64,000 bases of DNA from Riptortus pedestris (GCA_019009955.1 CM032228.1:253940001-254004000); one strand, 5' to 3'. Counted from the stretch's first letter, positions 10,864 through 21,742 are shown. Made by a program: numbers and translations. Notes: generated by a model from the letters alone, not told the origin.

Positions 10864-11415
10864 TGTGACTATTTTGTTTTTTTCCCTCACTTTTTTAGTT
10901 TTTATAATTAGTTTTGGATGTTGTCTTTTTTTTTTGTTCCTTCATTGTGTTCGATTTCTGTTTATTATGTTCGATTTCTGTTTTTTGTGTTCCATGTCTG
11001 TTTTTTGTTTCCCATTTTGTTTTTTGTGTTTCATGTCTGTTTTTGGTTATAAATTATGATTTTGTGTTCCATTTTGTTTTGTGTTCCATTTCTGCTTCTT
11101 GTCTCCATTTCGTTTTTGTGTTCCATTTCTGGTTCTTGTCGTTTCTTGTTTTTTTTTGTTTTTTTTTGTATTTTGCTTTAGTTATGTTTTCCGTTTCAAT
11201 TTTGTTTTCCATTTCTGTTTCTTTTTTCCATCTCTGTTTTGTGTTGCATTTTTGTTTTTGTGTTAAATTTCTGTTTTGTGTTGCATTTTTGTTTTTAGTG
11301 TTCAATTTCTGTTTTGAGTTGCATCTCTGTTTTCCGTGTTCAATTTCTGTTATGTTGTTTTATTTTCAATTAAATTAATTTTGTTACGTTTTTTTTTTAA
11401 TTTTATAGTTTTTTT
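10864..11415. repeat. T-rich degenerate tandem array
   Basis: Imperfect 20-26 bp units around TGTTCCATTTCTGTTTT vary as GTTCGATTTCTG, GTTTCATGTCTG and GTTGCATTTTTG. Frames in it encode only Phe/Cys/Val-rich repeats in plus frames and Lys/Asn/Thr-rich repeats in minus frames, as expected from composition. It is not a gene. Confidence 0.75.
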
Positions 11416-11949
11416 TTCCTCTGAGCAACATCGCCACAGCAGCGAAGCTCCAAATAAATAAATAATAAATACAGCTAGTGCTGCAATTTATTCATTAATA
11501 CATTAATTTATAATTTTTTTTCCATTCCTTTCCCAGTAGACTTGTTTCAAAGATAAGTTTTTAGACTACAACTTTTATGTCACAGCATTATTTCAATAAA
11601 ATGTGCCCTTTCTGAAAAAGTTCAAGGTTATATGATATTTTATATTATTTAGAATATTACTGTCTTCATTTAAATGCATGTTTTAATGTGATATGTACAA
11701 TACAATCGTCCTCCATCACTAGCTACATCCCTTCAGCAGAATGAGAGGAGCAGCACCTCCCTGCCTGGCAAGAGCTAAGGAGGAATGGCACTTGATAAGG
11801 AAATAGCCACTGCTATCACTGCACTTTACACTGCTATAGGAGATCTCTGGGCCATTGTCTCTTGTCGAGGGGAATATGAATGAGTGCTACTGGAAAGGGA
11901 TAGCACTTCTGGATTAGGATGATTGGATAGCCTCCTGTGGAATCTTAAG
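11416..11949. other. Unassigned, with a possible HINE-like scrap
   Basis: GCTAGTGCTGCAATTTATTC at about 11470 resembles the long middle of the HINE-like family. The section from 11700 onward is probably the untranslated or frameshifted continuation of the adjacent Jockey remnant. Confidence 0.35.
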
Positions 11950-12330
11950 GGAATTAGATCCATTACAAATTGGATATTAAGATCTTTATGGAGGGTGTGG
12001 TTTGTAACATAATATGGAGCATCTACTATCTAGGACTTTGGATTGGAAGGTCTGGATGCTTCTGATGTGGGAAGGTTTTGCTGTAGCCCACACTTCTATT
12101 GCGTATGACCAAATTGGTTTAAGGAGTAACTTGTATAATGTGAGTTTGTTTTCGGTAGACAAGTGAGATCTTCTATTTTGTAGTCCGTAAAGTTGTCCGA
12201 ATCGTAAGTTAAGTTCCTGCCATTTATTATTGTGTGGGATTTCCAGGTAAGTCTGCTGTCCAAATTTAGTCCAAGGTAGTTTAATTTTTGAAATGAACAG
12301 TATGACAGAAACTTCACTGGAAGGAAAGAT
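11950..12330 (-). pseudogene. Jockey-type LINE remnant (end of reverse transcriptase)
   Basis: Read on the minus strand, NYLGLNLDSRLTWKSHT occurs near 12285-12235. After a frameshift come YGLQNRRSHLSTENKL and KPIWSYAIEVWATAKPS near 12130-12070, then a TFQSKVL segment and, after further shifts, a stretch resembling the usual NAPWYVRN-LHRDL block (YVTNHTLHKDLNIQ). This order is the standard RT thumb and C terminus of Jockey-group LINEs. Several frameshifts and stops show it is dead. It belongs to a different family from the LINE at 3.7-6.2 kb. Confidence 0.7.
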
Positions 12331-12639
12331 TCTGAAATAAAGATTTGTTTTTCTTTTAAAAGTTTTTTCTGTAAGTTATTTTTTTAGAGTTTATTTCTAC
12401 AGGCCGTCAGGTCAGGACGTTCGGGTACTGATGGCGATGATGAGGACTGATGATGCACTGCATCGAAAGCGCTCTTCCGTTTTAATAAATTGTTACAGTG
12501 GAAGGGTCCCTCCCTCTAAAAATTAGGGCATTCCATTGGAAATTCCAAAGTTATGGTCGCTGGAGAAGGTTAGAGGTTAAATATGGGCTGAAAGGATTTT
12601 TCATGCGTCCCAATTATGGTAAACAAACTTTCCGCCTTT
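12331..12639. other. Unassigned, possibly inside a mariner-type element
   Basis: A stretch near 12440-12480 (TGCATCGAAAGCGCTCTTCC) resembles motifs found in other foldback ends. No coding signal. Confidence 0.35.
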
Positions 12640-12694
12640 AATTAAAATAATTAGAGATTTTAACAGAGGTGGCATGAGAACTTGGGACACCCTG
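12640..12694 (-). mobile_element. Mariner-type transposon end
   Basis: On the minus strand it begins CAGGGTGTCCCAAGTTCTC directly after TA, the typical start of irritans-type mariner TIRs. I could not find the opposite TIR, so only one end is claimed. Confidence 0.5.
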
Positions 12695-12695
12695 T

Positions 12696-12825
12696 ATATG
12701 TACAATTTTGAACGGGTCTCATTTTCGTCATCTCCTGGGTAGGATCGATGGACATTTGAAGAAACTTTTCAAAAATCGCGTCATGAGTACGATCTATATC
12801 TCTTTTAAGGGAATTTCGCTAAAAA
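12696..12825 (-). mobile_element. HINE-like left-arm fragment
   Basis: TTTTGAACGGGTCTCATTTT through GTCATGAGTACGATC, ending with a decayed TTTTAAGGGAATTTCGCT left end. The core side is replaced by the mariner-type end. Confidence 0.7.
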
Positions 12826-12896
12826 GTGTAACATGTAATAAATTCTCAGATTCATCACATTAACCTGAATTTCATGAGTTTACATAGTTTTTACAT

Positions 12897-13174
12897 ATAT
12901 TTGTCGGTTAACGCTCTAGCGGTCGTAATCTTTGTTTGAACGTTACCAAACTCGATATTTACTAGTTTTATGCAAAAGGAAAGGTGAAGTTCGTTAATGA
13001 CAGAAATCGGACCAGTGCAAGGGGGGTTTTAGAGGGGAGGATTTTCGAAAATTCAAAATATCTCAGTTACTATAAGTCGGATCGAAAAGCAATCTTATTG
13101 CAAATTAAATTTACTATAAATATTGTGATATACATTTATTCTCTATCTTGAATAATAAGCGAGATATATGCATT
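12897..13174 (+). mobile_element. HINE-like body fragment
   Basis: Starts at the core side (TTGTCGGTTAACGCTCTAGC) and stops at ATATATGCATTTT, where the next copy's left end begins directly. Right end missing. Confidence 0.75.
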
Positions 13175-13312
13175 TTAGCAGATTTCCTTCAGGGGAAATG
13201 AGCTATTGAGGTCGTACTCAAGACGCGATTTTCGAAAACTTTCTTCAAATGTCCATCGATTCTACCCAGGAGATGACGAATGAGGTCGGTTCAAAATTAT
13301 ATATATATATAT

Positions 13313-13670
13313 ACTAGCTCAGATACCCGGCTTCGCTCGGGAATTCTATTTGAGGCTGAATGGTGATGGTATTTTTTAGCAGGCTTTACATTGCACAATA
13401 TTTTGACATTTACCCGTCCCAGCGTTTAGGGTTTATACCCGTCGTTGCCGGTGATTTGCTAATAATAGAATTACTTGTTCGATAATTCTTCACAGTCTTC
13501 GATATTTTTATATTTCCCGTCTCTTATATATGTAAATATGGTGACTTTTTTATTTCAGGCCACCCTTATAACCCCCCTCCCGTTCGAACCTAAAAATTTT
13601 AATATAACTTATAATCATGGAAGAATTAATGCTAATTGACATACCGAGTTTTGTTAAGTTCGGTTCAGCA
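13313..13670 (+). mobile_element. R repeat copy 3a (plus half of an inverted pair)
   Basis: Starts CTAGCTCAGATACCCGGC, runs through one CACCCTTATAACCCCC module and stops in TTCGGTTCAGCAG, where the next copy begins in opposite orientation. Confidence 0.8.
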
Positions 13671-14513
13671 GTGTTTGTTTGTTTGCTTGTTACCTTCTCA
13701 CGCATAAACGGCAGAACCAAATTTTATGAAACTTGGTATGTATATTACTACTAACCCACCTTAGATTTTAGGCTATATTAATATCCTCTGAGACGAACAG
13801 GAGTGGGGGTTATAAGGGAAGCCTGAAATAAAAAATAGCGATATTTCGTTTCCTATTGGTTTTTCGGAAAATATGAACATAACAAAAGTTGTTTATTTTG
13901 TTATTTAGAGTAACTTTTGTTATATACACTTTTTTCGTATACCGAATTATAAACGAGAGATACGCTAAAACCTATAGCGGAAGTGAACAATTTTATTTGG
14001 GACAAAAGACCCAACCGAAATCAATAAAACACGGTATATGTATTAGCACTAACGCTTTCATTATATGAAGCCATACCAACATTTCTAGGGATGGTCAGGA
14101 GTGGGGGTTGTAAGGGAGGCCTGAATTTAAAAATAGCGGTATTTTGTTTTCTATTCGTTTTTCGGCAAATATGAACATAACAAAAGTTGTGTATTTTGTT
14201 ATTTAGAGTAACTTTTGTCATATTCATTTTTGCCTTTTAACAAAGTATAAACGAGATATAAACTATAAACTAAAGCGGGAGTCAACTATTTTATTGGGCA
14301 TAATGCACAGGAGACGGGAAATATGACAATTTGGAGGACAGTGAAGTCTTGCATAAAAAAATAATTTTATTATTAACAAATGCCAACAATGGGTATTAAC
14401 CCTAAACACTGGGATGGGTAAATGTCAAAATATTGTGAAGCCTTGCCAAAAAAAATACCATTACCATTCAGCCTCAAATCAATTCACGGACGAAGCCGGG
14501 TATCTGAGCTAGT
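13671..14513 (-). mobile_element. R repeat copy 3b (minus half of an inverted pair)
   Basis: Minus-strand R copy from its AAAC-rich tail (13671) back to its start (GGTATCTGAGCTAG at 14500-14513), with two CCCCCACTCCTG modules. It is tail to tail with copy 3a. Confidence 0.8.
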
Positions 14514-14518
14514 ATATA

Positions 14519-14562
<44 letters not shown>
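14514..14562. repeat. (TA)n microsatellite
   Basis: Remaining right part of the HINE-like TA core after R insertion. Confidence 0.9.
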
Positions 14563-14566
<4 letters not shown>

Positions 14567-15120
14567 CTGTTACCGCTCTAGCGGTCACAATTTTTGTTTG
14601 ATCGTTACCAATCTCGGAATTTAATCGTTTTATGTAAAAAGGAAGAAGCAAGTTCGTTAATGGCTGAAATCGGACAAGTGAGAGGGGGGGGGGGGGTTTA
14701 GAGGGAAGGATTTTCGAAAATTCGAAATATCTCCGTTATTATGCATCGGAACAAAAAATTATATAGAACCAATCTTATTTCAAATTGCATTTACTATAAA
14801 TATTGTTACATACATTAATTCTCTATCTTGAATATTAACCGAGATATTTGCATTTTTATTAAGAGTGTACGGGTAACGTGCGAGATGAGATCGGCTGGTG
14901 TCGGGTCTATTCTTGAGTATCCCCTGGAAGACCTGTCGGGGCTTCACAACTATTGTGAGTTTCCGTCAAGTGCTAGTGCGGCCCTTTCCGTAACTGTTTG
15001 GCTCTCGTGAAATTGGTCTAGGGGCTCGTTACTACGACTGTTACTAGTAAGCAGATTTCTCTATTGTAAAACTTCAAGTGGAAAATCTGGTTAGTTTACG
15101 CAGCCCTTGCGTGACGGGCT

Positions 15121-15411
15121 TTTCTTTTCCCTGGAATTGTCTCTGAGAACAGGAAGCTCGTGGAATGGCTATGCTGTTGGAGTCGTGCTAGTTCCTGGCC
15201 GATAGGGTGGACAGCTAAAACTAGCGATATAAATAGTTATCTTTATGGATTCGACCTTAGCTCGACTATTTTCCAATTTGCAGGAGACCCTCAATAATAA
15301 TGTTCTCTTTGAGGAAGCGTTCTGGGGGAAATAATTCCTCCCAATAATCGTCTACAGAGGGAAAATCCAGCCTATATTCTAATGGAAGAGTGAGACAGAG
15401 AGTGAGAGAGA

Positions 15412-15459
<48 letters not shown>

Positions 15460-15679
15460 GAGAAAGAGAGAAACCTTGCATTATAATTGCATAGAGGTCC
15501 TTGCATCTTCTCCCTCCCTCTCTAGGAAGTGCATTTGCCAATCTGCACCGTACCCTTCAGCCAATCCTAGCCTTCCTGCTTCAATAACCTTACAGTCTGC
15601 ATTAATCATCTCTGCCTTTATGCAATTCTTCGTGCAGCTTCCGTTTTTCGCATTCTGGCTGGATAAGACACACAAATAA
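15121..15679. other. Unassigned sequence with a (GA)n tract
   Basis: Contains GA repeats at about 15391-15473. The flanks show no recognisable gene. Ser/Leu-rich frames opposite the GA tract are compositional. Confidence 0.5.
15391..15473. repeat. (GA)n microsatellite
   Basis: GA repeat with scattered GT and A interruptions. Confidence 0.9.
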
Positions 15680-16210
15680 AATCCGTAACACGGGGGCTGC
15701 GTAAACTAAGCAGATTTGCCACGAAAACCTGTTCAATAAAAGCAATCTACATACTTTTACACTTTACACCATGTTAAGTGAACAAGCACAAATGACAATG
15801 GGAAATCTTTCGGTCAATCTACATTGTACTAACCTTCACAGCGGAAAGCGTCCGAATTGTAAACAGATCAGCCAGCCACTCAGGGCTGAAAAACAGAAAT
15901 ATTTTTGAGAAGAAAGAAAAACAATTACTGAAATAAATTAACTGTATCTAGTATTGCAATTTATAATGAGCCCGACTCATGAATGGCGTAATTATGAAAG
16001 CTGAAATCTAAAAAATCTTTGTTAAAATTGAAGATATTTCTTTATCTTCAATGTAGATAAACCTTTATTGAACATCAAACTAAAGCAGAATTTTCAAAAC
16101 TACCCCATCTAAACCTCCCCCTCCCTCCTGTCCAGTTTCTGTTGTTTACTAAGTTGATCATTATTTTTACATAAGACGTTTAAATATCGAGTTTGGTAAC
16201 GATCATACAG

Positions 16211-16216
16211 CAATTG
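16211..16216. repeat. 6-bp target-site duplication, left
   Basis: CAATTG, repeated at 18522-18527. Collapsing one copy restores the exact length of the HINE-like body seen elsewhere (ATCAAACAAAAATTGCGACC). Confidence 0.8.
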
Positions 16217-16301
16217 AGTAGTATAAAAAGGGGGTTTTTAGCGCAATTTTCATAATACCCTAAATCCCTAAAAATATACGAACGTACTAATTTTACTAAT
16301 T

Positions 16302-16394
16302 TCCATTAATAATGTTTAAAAAGTTTAACTACTTAAACTTTTTAAGTAGTTTAAGTAGTTAAATTAGTTAAACTTTTTAAACATTATAAATGGA
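16302..16394. mobile_element. 93-bp foldback insert in the left TIR
   Basis: Near-perfect inverted repeat (TCCATTAATAATGTTTAAAA against TTTTAAACATTATAAATGGA) flanked by AATT on each side. It is absent from the equivalent place in the right TIR, so it looks like a later insertion with an AATT duplication. Confidence 0.65.
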
Positions 16395-16818
16395 AATTGA
16401 AGGGTTTGCTGGGCCCAAAAATAGGAGGTAAGCTCCCAATTTTCCCAGTTTTTAGGGGGAAAAACCAAAAAAAAGACGTTTTAAAAAAATTCAAATTTTA
16501 AGTTATGTAAAAATATTGCTGTTGCTTACATTTTGATTGTGATGTTTACATATTAAGGAAACAGTAATTTTCATTCAAAATATTATCATCCAAATGTCGT
16601 GTGGTACGTGGATGATCCTTTGAGCTACCTCTTTTTTGCCCAAAAGAAAAGAATGGAATATGGAGGAATGGAGGAATATGTTATGTCTTGGGAAAAAAGG
16701 GTGTAAAAAAATTAAATAGAATGCACTATTATTTATGTATTTTTTTTTATTCAAAGAAAATCTTAGAAAATAAAGTACATGCAAAATAACTTGGTTTACA
16801 TATCATGCAAAATTAACC

Positions 16819-18310
16819 TCATTTATAAACGGAATAAACATAAAATACGAAAATAACATCATTATATAACGAATAACATAAAAATACGAAAATAATCATC
16901 ATTATAAACGAATAACATAAAATAACCGAAAATAACATCATTATAACGAATAACATTACATAAACGCAAATAACATCATTATAACGAATAACATAAAATA
17001 CGAAAATAACATCATTATAACGAATAACATAAAATACGAAAATAACATCATTATAACGAATAACATAAAATACGAAAATAACATCATTATAACGAATAAC
17101 ATAAAATACGAAAATAACATCATTATAACGAATAACATAAAATACGAAAATAACATCATTATAACGAATAACATAAAATACGAAAATAACATCATTATAA
17201 CGAATAACATAAAATACGAAAATCACAATAACGAATAACGTAAAATACTCAAATAAAAACATTATAACGAATAACGTAAAAAACGAAAATAACATCATTA
17301 TAACGAATAACGTAAAATACGCAAATAACATCATTATAACGAATAACGTAAAATACGCAAATAACATCATTATAACGAATAACGTAAAATACGCAAATAA
17401 CATCATTATAACGAATAACGTAAAATACGCAAATAACATCATTATAACGAATAACGTAAAATACGCAAATAACATCATTATAACGAACATAAACATAAAA
17501 TAACCAAATAACATCATTATAACGAATAACGTAAAATACGAAAAATAACATCATTATAACGAATAACATAAAATACGAAAATAACATCATTATAACGAAT
17601 AACATAAAATACGAAAATAACATCATTATAACGAATAACATAAAATACGAAAATAACATCATTATAACTAATAACATAAAATACGAAAATAACATCATTA
17701 TAACGAATAACATAAAATACAAAAATAACATCATTATAACGAATAACATAAAATACAAAAATAACATCATTATAACGAATAACATAAAATACAAAAATAA
17801 CACCATTTTAACGAATAACATAAAATACAAAAATAACATCATTATAACGAATAACATAAAATACAAAAATAACATCATTATAACGAATAACATAAAATAC
17901 GAAAATAACATCATTATAACGAATAACATAAAATACGAAAATAACATCATTATAACGAATAACATAAAATACGAAAATAACATCATTATAACGAATAACA
18001 TAAAATACGAAAATAACATCATTATAACGAATAACATAAAATACGAAAATAACATCATTATAACGAATAACATAAAATACGAAAATAACATCATTATAAC
18101 GAATAACATAAAATACCAAAATAACATCATTATAACGAATAACATAAAATACCAAAATAACATCATTATAACGAATAACATAAAATACCAAAATAACATC
18201 ATTATAACGAATAACATAAAATACGAAAATAACATCATTATAACGAATAACATAAAATACGAAAATAACATCATTATAACGAATAACATAAAATACGAAA
18301 ATAACATCAT
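16819..18310. repeat. 36-bp minisatellite, about 41 units
   Basis: The unit spells ATAACGAATAACATAAAATA followed by CGAAAATAACATCATT. Variants cluster: CGTAAAATACGCAAA at about 17300-17470, CATAAAATACAAAAA at about 17700-17880, and CATAAAATACCAAAA at about 18105-18195. The edges are more degenerate. Since 36 is a multiple of 3 and the unit has no minus-strand stops, frames of up to 373 codons appear. They encode only a hydrophobic 12-residue repeat and should not be called a gene. Confidence 0.97.
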
Positions 18311-18521
18311 AACGATTGAAGCTGCATCCTTTTTGTTCCAAATAAAGGGGGTTGTTGTTTTTTTTGGCACAAGAAAGTGTTTCTAACTCACAACAGCAAA
18401 TAGATGGAGCTACCTCCTTTTTGCAGCAAACCCTTCAATTAGTAAAATTAGGACGTTCGTATTTTTTTAGGAATTTATGGTATTTTGAAAATTGCGCTAG
18501 AAACCCCCTTTTTATACTACT

Positions 18522-18527
18522 CAATTG
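18522..18527. repeat. 6-bp target-site duplication, right
   Basis: Second CAATTG, followed directly by the continuing HINE-like body (CGACCGCTAG). Confidence 0.8.
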
Positions 18528-18550
18528 CGACCGCTAGATCGTTAACAGAT

Positions 18551-18601
<51 letters not shown>

Positions 18602-18604
<3 letters not shown>

Positions 18605-19857
18605 TAGCTCAGGTACCCGGCTTCGCCCGGGAACGTTTTGAGGCTGAATGGTGATGGTATTTTTTTGGCAAGGATTTACTTTGCACAATATTTTGACATT
18701 TACCATCCCAGTGTTTAGGGTTAATACCCGTTGTTGGCAATTGTTAAAAATAAAATTAATTTTTTATGTATGTCTTCACTGTCCTCCAAATTGTTATATT
18801 TCCCGTCTCCTGTGTATTATGCATAGATTTGAATTATTAAGGAGAAAATATTGACATACATTTGAATTAATTTTTTCAGGTGAGGTACCTGGAAGTTCAT
18901 ATTGGACAGAATTGTTGAGCATATCAATATTTCTACGCAAATTACTTTAGTTTTACTGTATATCTCGTTTATAATTGGGTATACGGAAAAAGTGTGTATA
19001 ACAAAAGTTACTCTAAATAACAAAATAAACAACTTTTGTTATGTGCATATTTGCCGAAACTACAATAGGAAACGAAATATCAATATTTTTAATTTCAGGT
19101 CTCCCTTATAACCCCCACTCCTGCCTGTCCCTAGAAATAGTATGGCTTTTTATAAGGAAGGCGTTAGTGCTAATACACGTACTGAGTGTTTTATTTAGTT
19201 CGGTTGAGTCTTTGTGCCAAATAAAATTTTTCACTTCCGCTATAATTTTTAGCGTATATCTCGTTTATAATTCGGTATACGAAAAAAGTGTATATAACAA
19301 AAGTTACTCTAAATAGCAAAATAAACAACTTTTGTTATGTTCATATTTGCCGATAAACCAATAGGAAACGAAATATCGCTATTTTTAATTTCTGGCTTCC
19401 CTTAAAACCCCCACTCCTGCCCGTCCCTAGAAATGTTGGTATGGCTTCTTATAATGAAAGCGTTAGTGCTAATACACATACCGACTTTTATTTATTTCGG
19501 TTGGGTCTTTTGTCCCAAATAATATTGTTGACTCCCGCTATAGTCATAAGCGTATAACTCATTTAAACTTCGGAATACGATGAAAGTGTTTATGACAAAA
19601 GTTACTCTAAATAACAAAATAAACAACTTTTGTTATGTGCATATTGGCGAAAAAACCAATAGAAAACGAAATATCACGACTTTTAATTTCAGGCCTCCCT
19701 TATAACCCCCACTCCTGTTCGTCTCAGAGAAAATTAATATAGCCTATCTCTCAAGTTGGCCCAGACTGCTCACGGTTGCCAATTTAATTTAAAATCGGTT
19801 AAGTAGTTTAGGAGTCCATCGCGGACAAACATCGTGACAGGAGATTTATATATATTA

Positions 19858-19860
<3 letters not shown>
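18602..19860 (+). mobile_element. R repeat copy 4, longest, three internal modules
   Basis: Starts ACTAGCTCAGGTACCCGGC. GTGTATATAACAAAAGTTAC-type motifs recur near 18990, 19295 and 19590, about 300 bp apart. It ends with a different tail (AAAATCGGTTAAGTAGTTTA, then ATCGCGGACAAACATCGTGA), the classic insect RTE/CR1-like 3' tail. This copy best shows the LINE ancestry of the family. Confidence 0.8.

Positions 19861-19914
<54 letters not shown>
19861..19914. repeat. (TA)n microsatellite
   Basis: Right part of the HINE-like core flanking R copy 4. Confidence 0.92.
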
Positions 19915-19919
<5 letters not shown>

Positions 19920-19960
19920 CCTCAATAGGTGAATAGCTGATTCCCCTTAAGGGAAATTTA

Positions 19961-21049
19961 CACTTAAGTGCGCAATAAATCTGTTTCAGGAAAGATGGGG
20001 ATTTAAATATTTATTAACATTGGATAATAAAAATAGAAAAAAAAACAACATTCCAAAATTTTTTTGACGTATACATGGCCCCCCCACCTTCCACCCCCAC
20101 CCAAACAACCCCCCCTACCCCTGTCCCTCAGTGATTCAAGTAACAACCTTATATTGTCACAATTTTCCTTGAGTGGAAATCTGCCTAAAAACTTTAATAC
20201 ATGTGGAAGAAACGAATCGCTTAATTTGCCAGGGGGCGCGTAGCTCCTCTCATGCATAAATTTTTGAGTACGAAATCATTTTTTTTTAAAAATATTAATT
20301 GTATATTATTTGCACCATCACATATATACATATTACATAGCCAATTTGATGTGGAATGATATTAAAAACAATTGGCTTGATTATTTCTCTTGTGATGGGA
20401 AGTTAGTCCACATATGAACCCAAAATAGCCACATCTGGTAGGGATCATTTGGCTTGGGTACTACAATGGTTCTCTAAGTGTTATTCCTGAAGCACTAACA
20501 CAAGGAGATTTCTTCTTGGCCAACTTACGCTTCTCAGTCCGTCGTCTTGGGGTTTTCTGGGTAATATTGGTAGAGATGATAGTGATTCGACTTAGAAGGA
20601 ATTAGGATGTGCGGGAAGGAGAGTAGTGGTGAATTGCTGATATCGAGGATATATTGTCGAGGAATATAGGACAAAAGGAATGTTTGAACGGGGGTAGTTA
20701 TGCGAGGTTAAAGTTTAAGCAAGTTGGAGACAGACGTTAAAAGTGGGGGAAATCTTCTGTAGATTTTGCGCGAGTAATCTGGGGCATTATCACTATTAGT
20801 GGGGTTTGTGATTCTTGTTGAGGAATTTATGAAAGGTTTAAGTTTATCAAGTGCCGGCAAAAGCCACAAAGTTCATGTCACATATTGGGGTCGGCAGGGT
20901 ACTGTCGGTTATAAATCAGTCGTTTTGTTGTGTTAGTCGCATGTGGATAGTTTAGTTTCTGTTCTCAATTGCACTGTCCTTAGTAGATGTCTGTACCCGT
21001 CCGATTCTCACTTGTAAATATATAAAGTGACAAATCACTCTTGGAAGAG
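19961..21049. other. Unassigned intergenic-type sequence
   Basis: About 1.1 kb with moderate complexity, a C-rich run near 20080-20125 and no recognisable gene or repeat. A minus-strand frame of 84 codons at 20003-20257 lacks any known motif and includes a Gly-rich stretch from the C run. Confidence 0.5.
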
Positions 21050-21357
21050 GGGCTCAGGTTAGTCACATAGTGAGTTAAAGCGAATTGACCTTAATCTCAC
21101 GATGGTAAACCTTAGAGTGAGCGTGCAGTCTACATTCCACTGTATTTCTTGGCCCTCACAATAGGAATGTTATTCATGTGCAACTAATTCGGAATTCATT
21201 AAACTAAATCCTTTAATGTTGTCCCACCTATAAAAAGTTCCTCTCATAGCATAGGAAAGGGTAGGACATCCTGTAGATATACCGTCTCAATTGCCTTGCA
21301 TTAGTTGGCATATAAAAGTGGCTGGTAGACGGTTAATAAAATAATTTAATTTAATTC
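21050..21357 (+). mobile_element. tRNA-derived SINE, copy 1, near full length, diverged
   Basis: The head GGCTCAGGTTAGTCACATAG and TTAATCTCACGATGG match the tRNA-like head of the other two copies. The body CGGAATTCATTAAACTAAAT, GGAAAGGGTAGGACATCCTG and the end GACGGTTAATAAAATAATTT match the copy at 49.2 kb. The B box is damaged here. Confidence 0.75.
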
Positions 21358-21742
21358 TCTCTCGAAGCTAAGATACTTTTCTTATCGAAAACAAATTCCT
21401 GACAGGTGCCGCGCTTAGAGCGAAATATTTCCCTTATTTCACGCAAGGAGCAAGAAATGTATATTTGTTGCATGGTCATCTTGCTTTATTTTTGCGAATG
21501 AAGTCCATTCTCTGTGTTGTAGATAAAATGGGGTCGGAAGCAGGTTATATAATAAATAATGGGTTAATGTTTTATATAATATTAGGAAGGACAGGAAAGG
21601 TTAACTATATGGATGGCCATTGGAGGTCATATAGATAGCTTGGCTTCTAACATCTTACTAATCCTAATCCTCTATCTGCTCTCAAATCTCGATTCGTACT
21701 CTTGTCACAATTCTCTATCTCAAATCTCAATTCATAAAATTT
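21358..21742. other. Unassigned AT-rich sequence
   Basis: No recognised feature apart from a short duplicated CTCAAATCTC motif near 21678-21728. Confidence 0.4.

Larger units (their letters stand above)
13175..15120 (+). mobile_element. HINE-like element holding an inverted pair of R repeats
   Basis: The left end is at 13177 (AGCAGATTTCC) and the left arm runs to 13300. An R pair occupies the (TA)n core (13313-14513). The body resumes at 14563 (TTGTCTGTTACCGC), and the right end at 15070-15120 has hairpin ACGCAGCCCTTGCGT and GACGGGCT. A GATCGGCTGGTGTCGGG-type middle is seen at about 14885. Confidence 0.8.
16217..18521. mobile_element. 2.3 kb TIR element with minisatellite core, 6-bp target duplication
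   Basis: The terminal inverted repeats start AGTAGTATAAAAAGGGGG on both strands. They extend about 85 bp, then resume after a 93-bp interruption in the left arm (left 16395-16435, right 18397-18440, sharing GCAAACCCTTCAATT), for about 125 bp in all. The core is a 36-bp tandem array. There is no transposase, integrase or polymerase frame. A 6-bp duplication with AG at the 5' terminus fits the rule for Polinton/Maverick elements, and 6 bp also fits IS3EU. That class assignment is inference; the TIR and duplication are seen directly. Confidence 0.82.
15680..19960 (-). mobile_element. HINE-like element with two nested insertions
   Basis: The right end is at 15680 (decayed GTCCGTCACGC motif, hairpin partly kept). 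The long middle runs to about 16080 and the body to 16216. A 2.3 kb TIR element is inserted at 16217-18521. The body resumes at CGACCGCTAGATCGTTAAC. Next come the TA core with R copy 4 (18602-19860), more TA, and the left end (GCTGATTCCCCTTAAGGG) at 19937-19956. Removing both insertions restores a colinear copy. Confidence 0.8.

Noticed and set aside
10844..11378. Phe/Cys-rich frame of up to 154 codons
   Set aside because: T-rich degenerate tandem repeat; the protein mirrors the repeat period and has no domain.
16819..18310. CRISPR-like array
   Set aside because: Units are directly tandem with no unique spacers, and the context is eukaryotic.
17249..18370. Open frame of 373 codons, minus strand
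   Set aside because: It is the 36-bp minisatellite read in a frame without stops; the product is a 12-residue hydrophobic repeat, and other frames are open for the same reason.
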